Translations under genes and position numbers: made by a program
Shown here: in pieces, positions 13,611 to 13,903 of the stretch
Numbering within the stretch: the stretch's first letter is position 1
How the letters are laid out: each line of letters opens with the position of its first letter
Notes under the pieces: model-generated
Told to the model about the DNA's origin: nothing
Seen by the model: the letters and a program-made list of their open reading frames with translations, nothing else
Databases searched by the model: none
DNA from: Planctomycetota bacterium
GTDB lineage: Bacteria; Planctomycetota; Phycisphaerae; Phycisphaerales; Phycisphaeraceae
DNA: 13,903 nt
Direction of reading: 5' to 3'
NCBI GenBank assembly: GCA_029267795.1
Contig: JAJUHR010000014.1
Location: forward strand, 1 to 13,903

Positions 13611-13694
13611 TCGCCGGCGCGGCCGGGCGGGCTGGGCTGAACAAAGCTCCGACGCGGCACTGGGTAGGGGAGCGGGTCGTTTTCCAAGGGGGTG

Positions 13695-13716
13695 TTTCCG
13701 GGGGGCTTCCGGGGGG
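13695..13716. repeat. Tandem 11-bp repeat behind nuoC
   Basis: TTTCCGGGGGG (13695-13705) is followed directly by CTTCCGGGGGG (13706-13716), ending 1 nt from the nuoC stop. The core is shared with the repeat that interrupts TsaE at 10683-10717. Confidence 0.6.
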
Positions 13717-13717
13717 T

Positions 13718-13903
13718 TCAGACGGGGTATTCCGGCTGCTGCTGCCAGTCCAGCTCGGTCGTGCCGGGGATGCCGTGGTACTCGCGCGGGAACCGATAGT
13801 CCTTGCGGAGCGGGTGGCCCACCCAGTCCTCGGGCAGCAGGATCCGCCGCAGGTCGCTGTGCCCATCGAATACGATGCCCATCAAGTCGTACGCCTCGCG
13901 CTC
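13718..13903 (-). CDS. nuoC: NADH-quinone oxidoreductase subunit C (30 kDa), C-terminal fragment
   Basis: Read on the minus strand from the right edge, 61 residues precede TGA (13720-13718); no start lies in the window. The sequence begins 'EREAYDLMGIVFDGHSDLRR', continues 'ILLPEDWVGHPLRKDYRFP' and ends 'REYHGIPGTTELDWQQQ'. This is the signature of the respiratory chain 30-kDa subunit: REAYDLMGI.F.GH..LRRILLPEDW.GHPLRKDY. NuoC sits in the peripheral arm of complex I beside NuoD and helps shape the quinone-reduction end. It is separate from NuoD here: no nuoD sequence follows the stop, and the next gene on the strand is a receiver-like protein. Confidence 0.95.
   Translation of the reverse strand, partial: EREAYDLMGIVFDGHSDLRRILLPEDWVGHPLRKDYRFPREYHGIPGTTELDWQQQPEYPV

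Noticed and set aside
13606..13866. An 86-codon minus-strand frame overlapping nuoC
   Set aside because: Ser/Thr/Pro/Arg-rich translation in the wrong frame; the nuoC frame on the same strand has an unmistakable family match.

Overview
The window looks like chromosomal core sequence from a high-GC member of the Planctomycetota, most likely a Phycisphaerae-type bacterium. By eye the coding regions are roughly 65% GC. The placement rests on family resemblance: the small 'CC ... YRNR.G.AYEGRCPRCGK..IGPG' protein, the DUF3417-bearing alpha-glucan phosphorylase, and the ThiL/TsaE/YacG and NuoC sequences. This is inference from memory, not a search. No insertion sequence, phage gene, CRISPR array, tRNA or rRNA is visible.

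Layout. (1) 3-254 is the 3' end of recA. (2) 255-1340 is a gene-poor, visibly less GC-rich stretch whose only credible gene is an 83-residue Cys-rich protein (674-925). It also holds a long G6/C7 hairpin and a weak terminator. (3) 1341-3432 is a probable two-gene unit: a pseudo-receiver protein and a diguanylate cyclase with a degenerate receiver domain and an intact inhibitory site. (4) 3689-5662 is a transketolase, followed by an orphan ExbB/TolQ/MotA-type channel subunit and a GT35 alpha-glucan phosphorylase with a structured leader; carbon metabolism dominates this block. (5) 9321-11140 holds thiL overlapping (ATGA) a single ORF that carries TsaE fused in frame to a complete YacG. (6) A divergent pair follows: a Fur-family regulator (minus) whose His cluster is missing, and homoserine dehydrogenase (plus). 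(7) On the minus strand at the right edge are the 3' end of nuoC and a stand-alone degenerate receiver protein.

No single large novel system is evident. The observations most worth following are: the TsaE-YacG fusion, with a repeat-encoded insertion inside TsaE that shares its core with tandem repeats behind nuoC; a recurring arrangement in which a -10-like hexamer (TACAAT twice, TAGAAT, TATGAT) lies only 7-11 nt before the start codon, suggesting leaderless or nearly leaderless mRNAs for at least two and perhaps four genes, while other genes have ordinary Shine-Dalgarno sequences; three receiver-like domains lacking phosphorylation residues; and the degenerate Fur protein.
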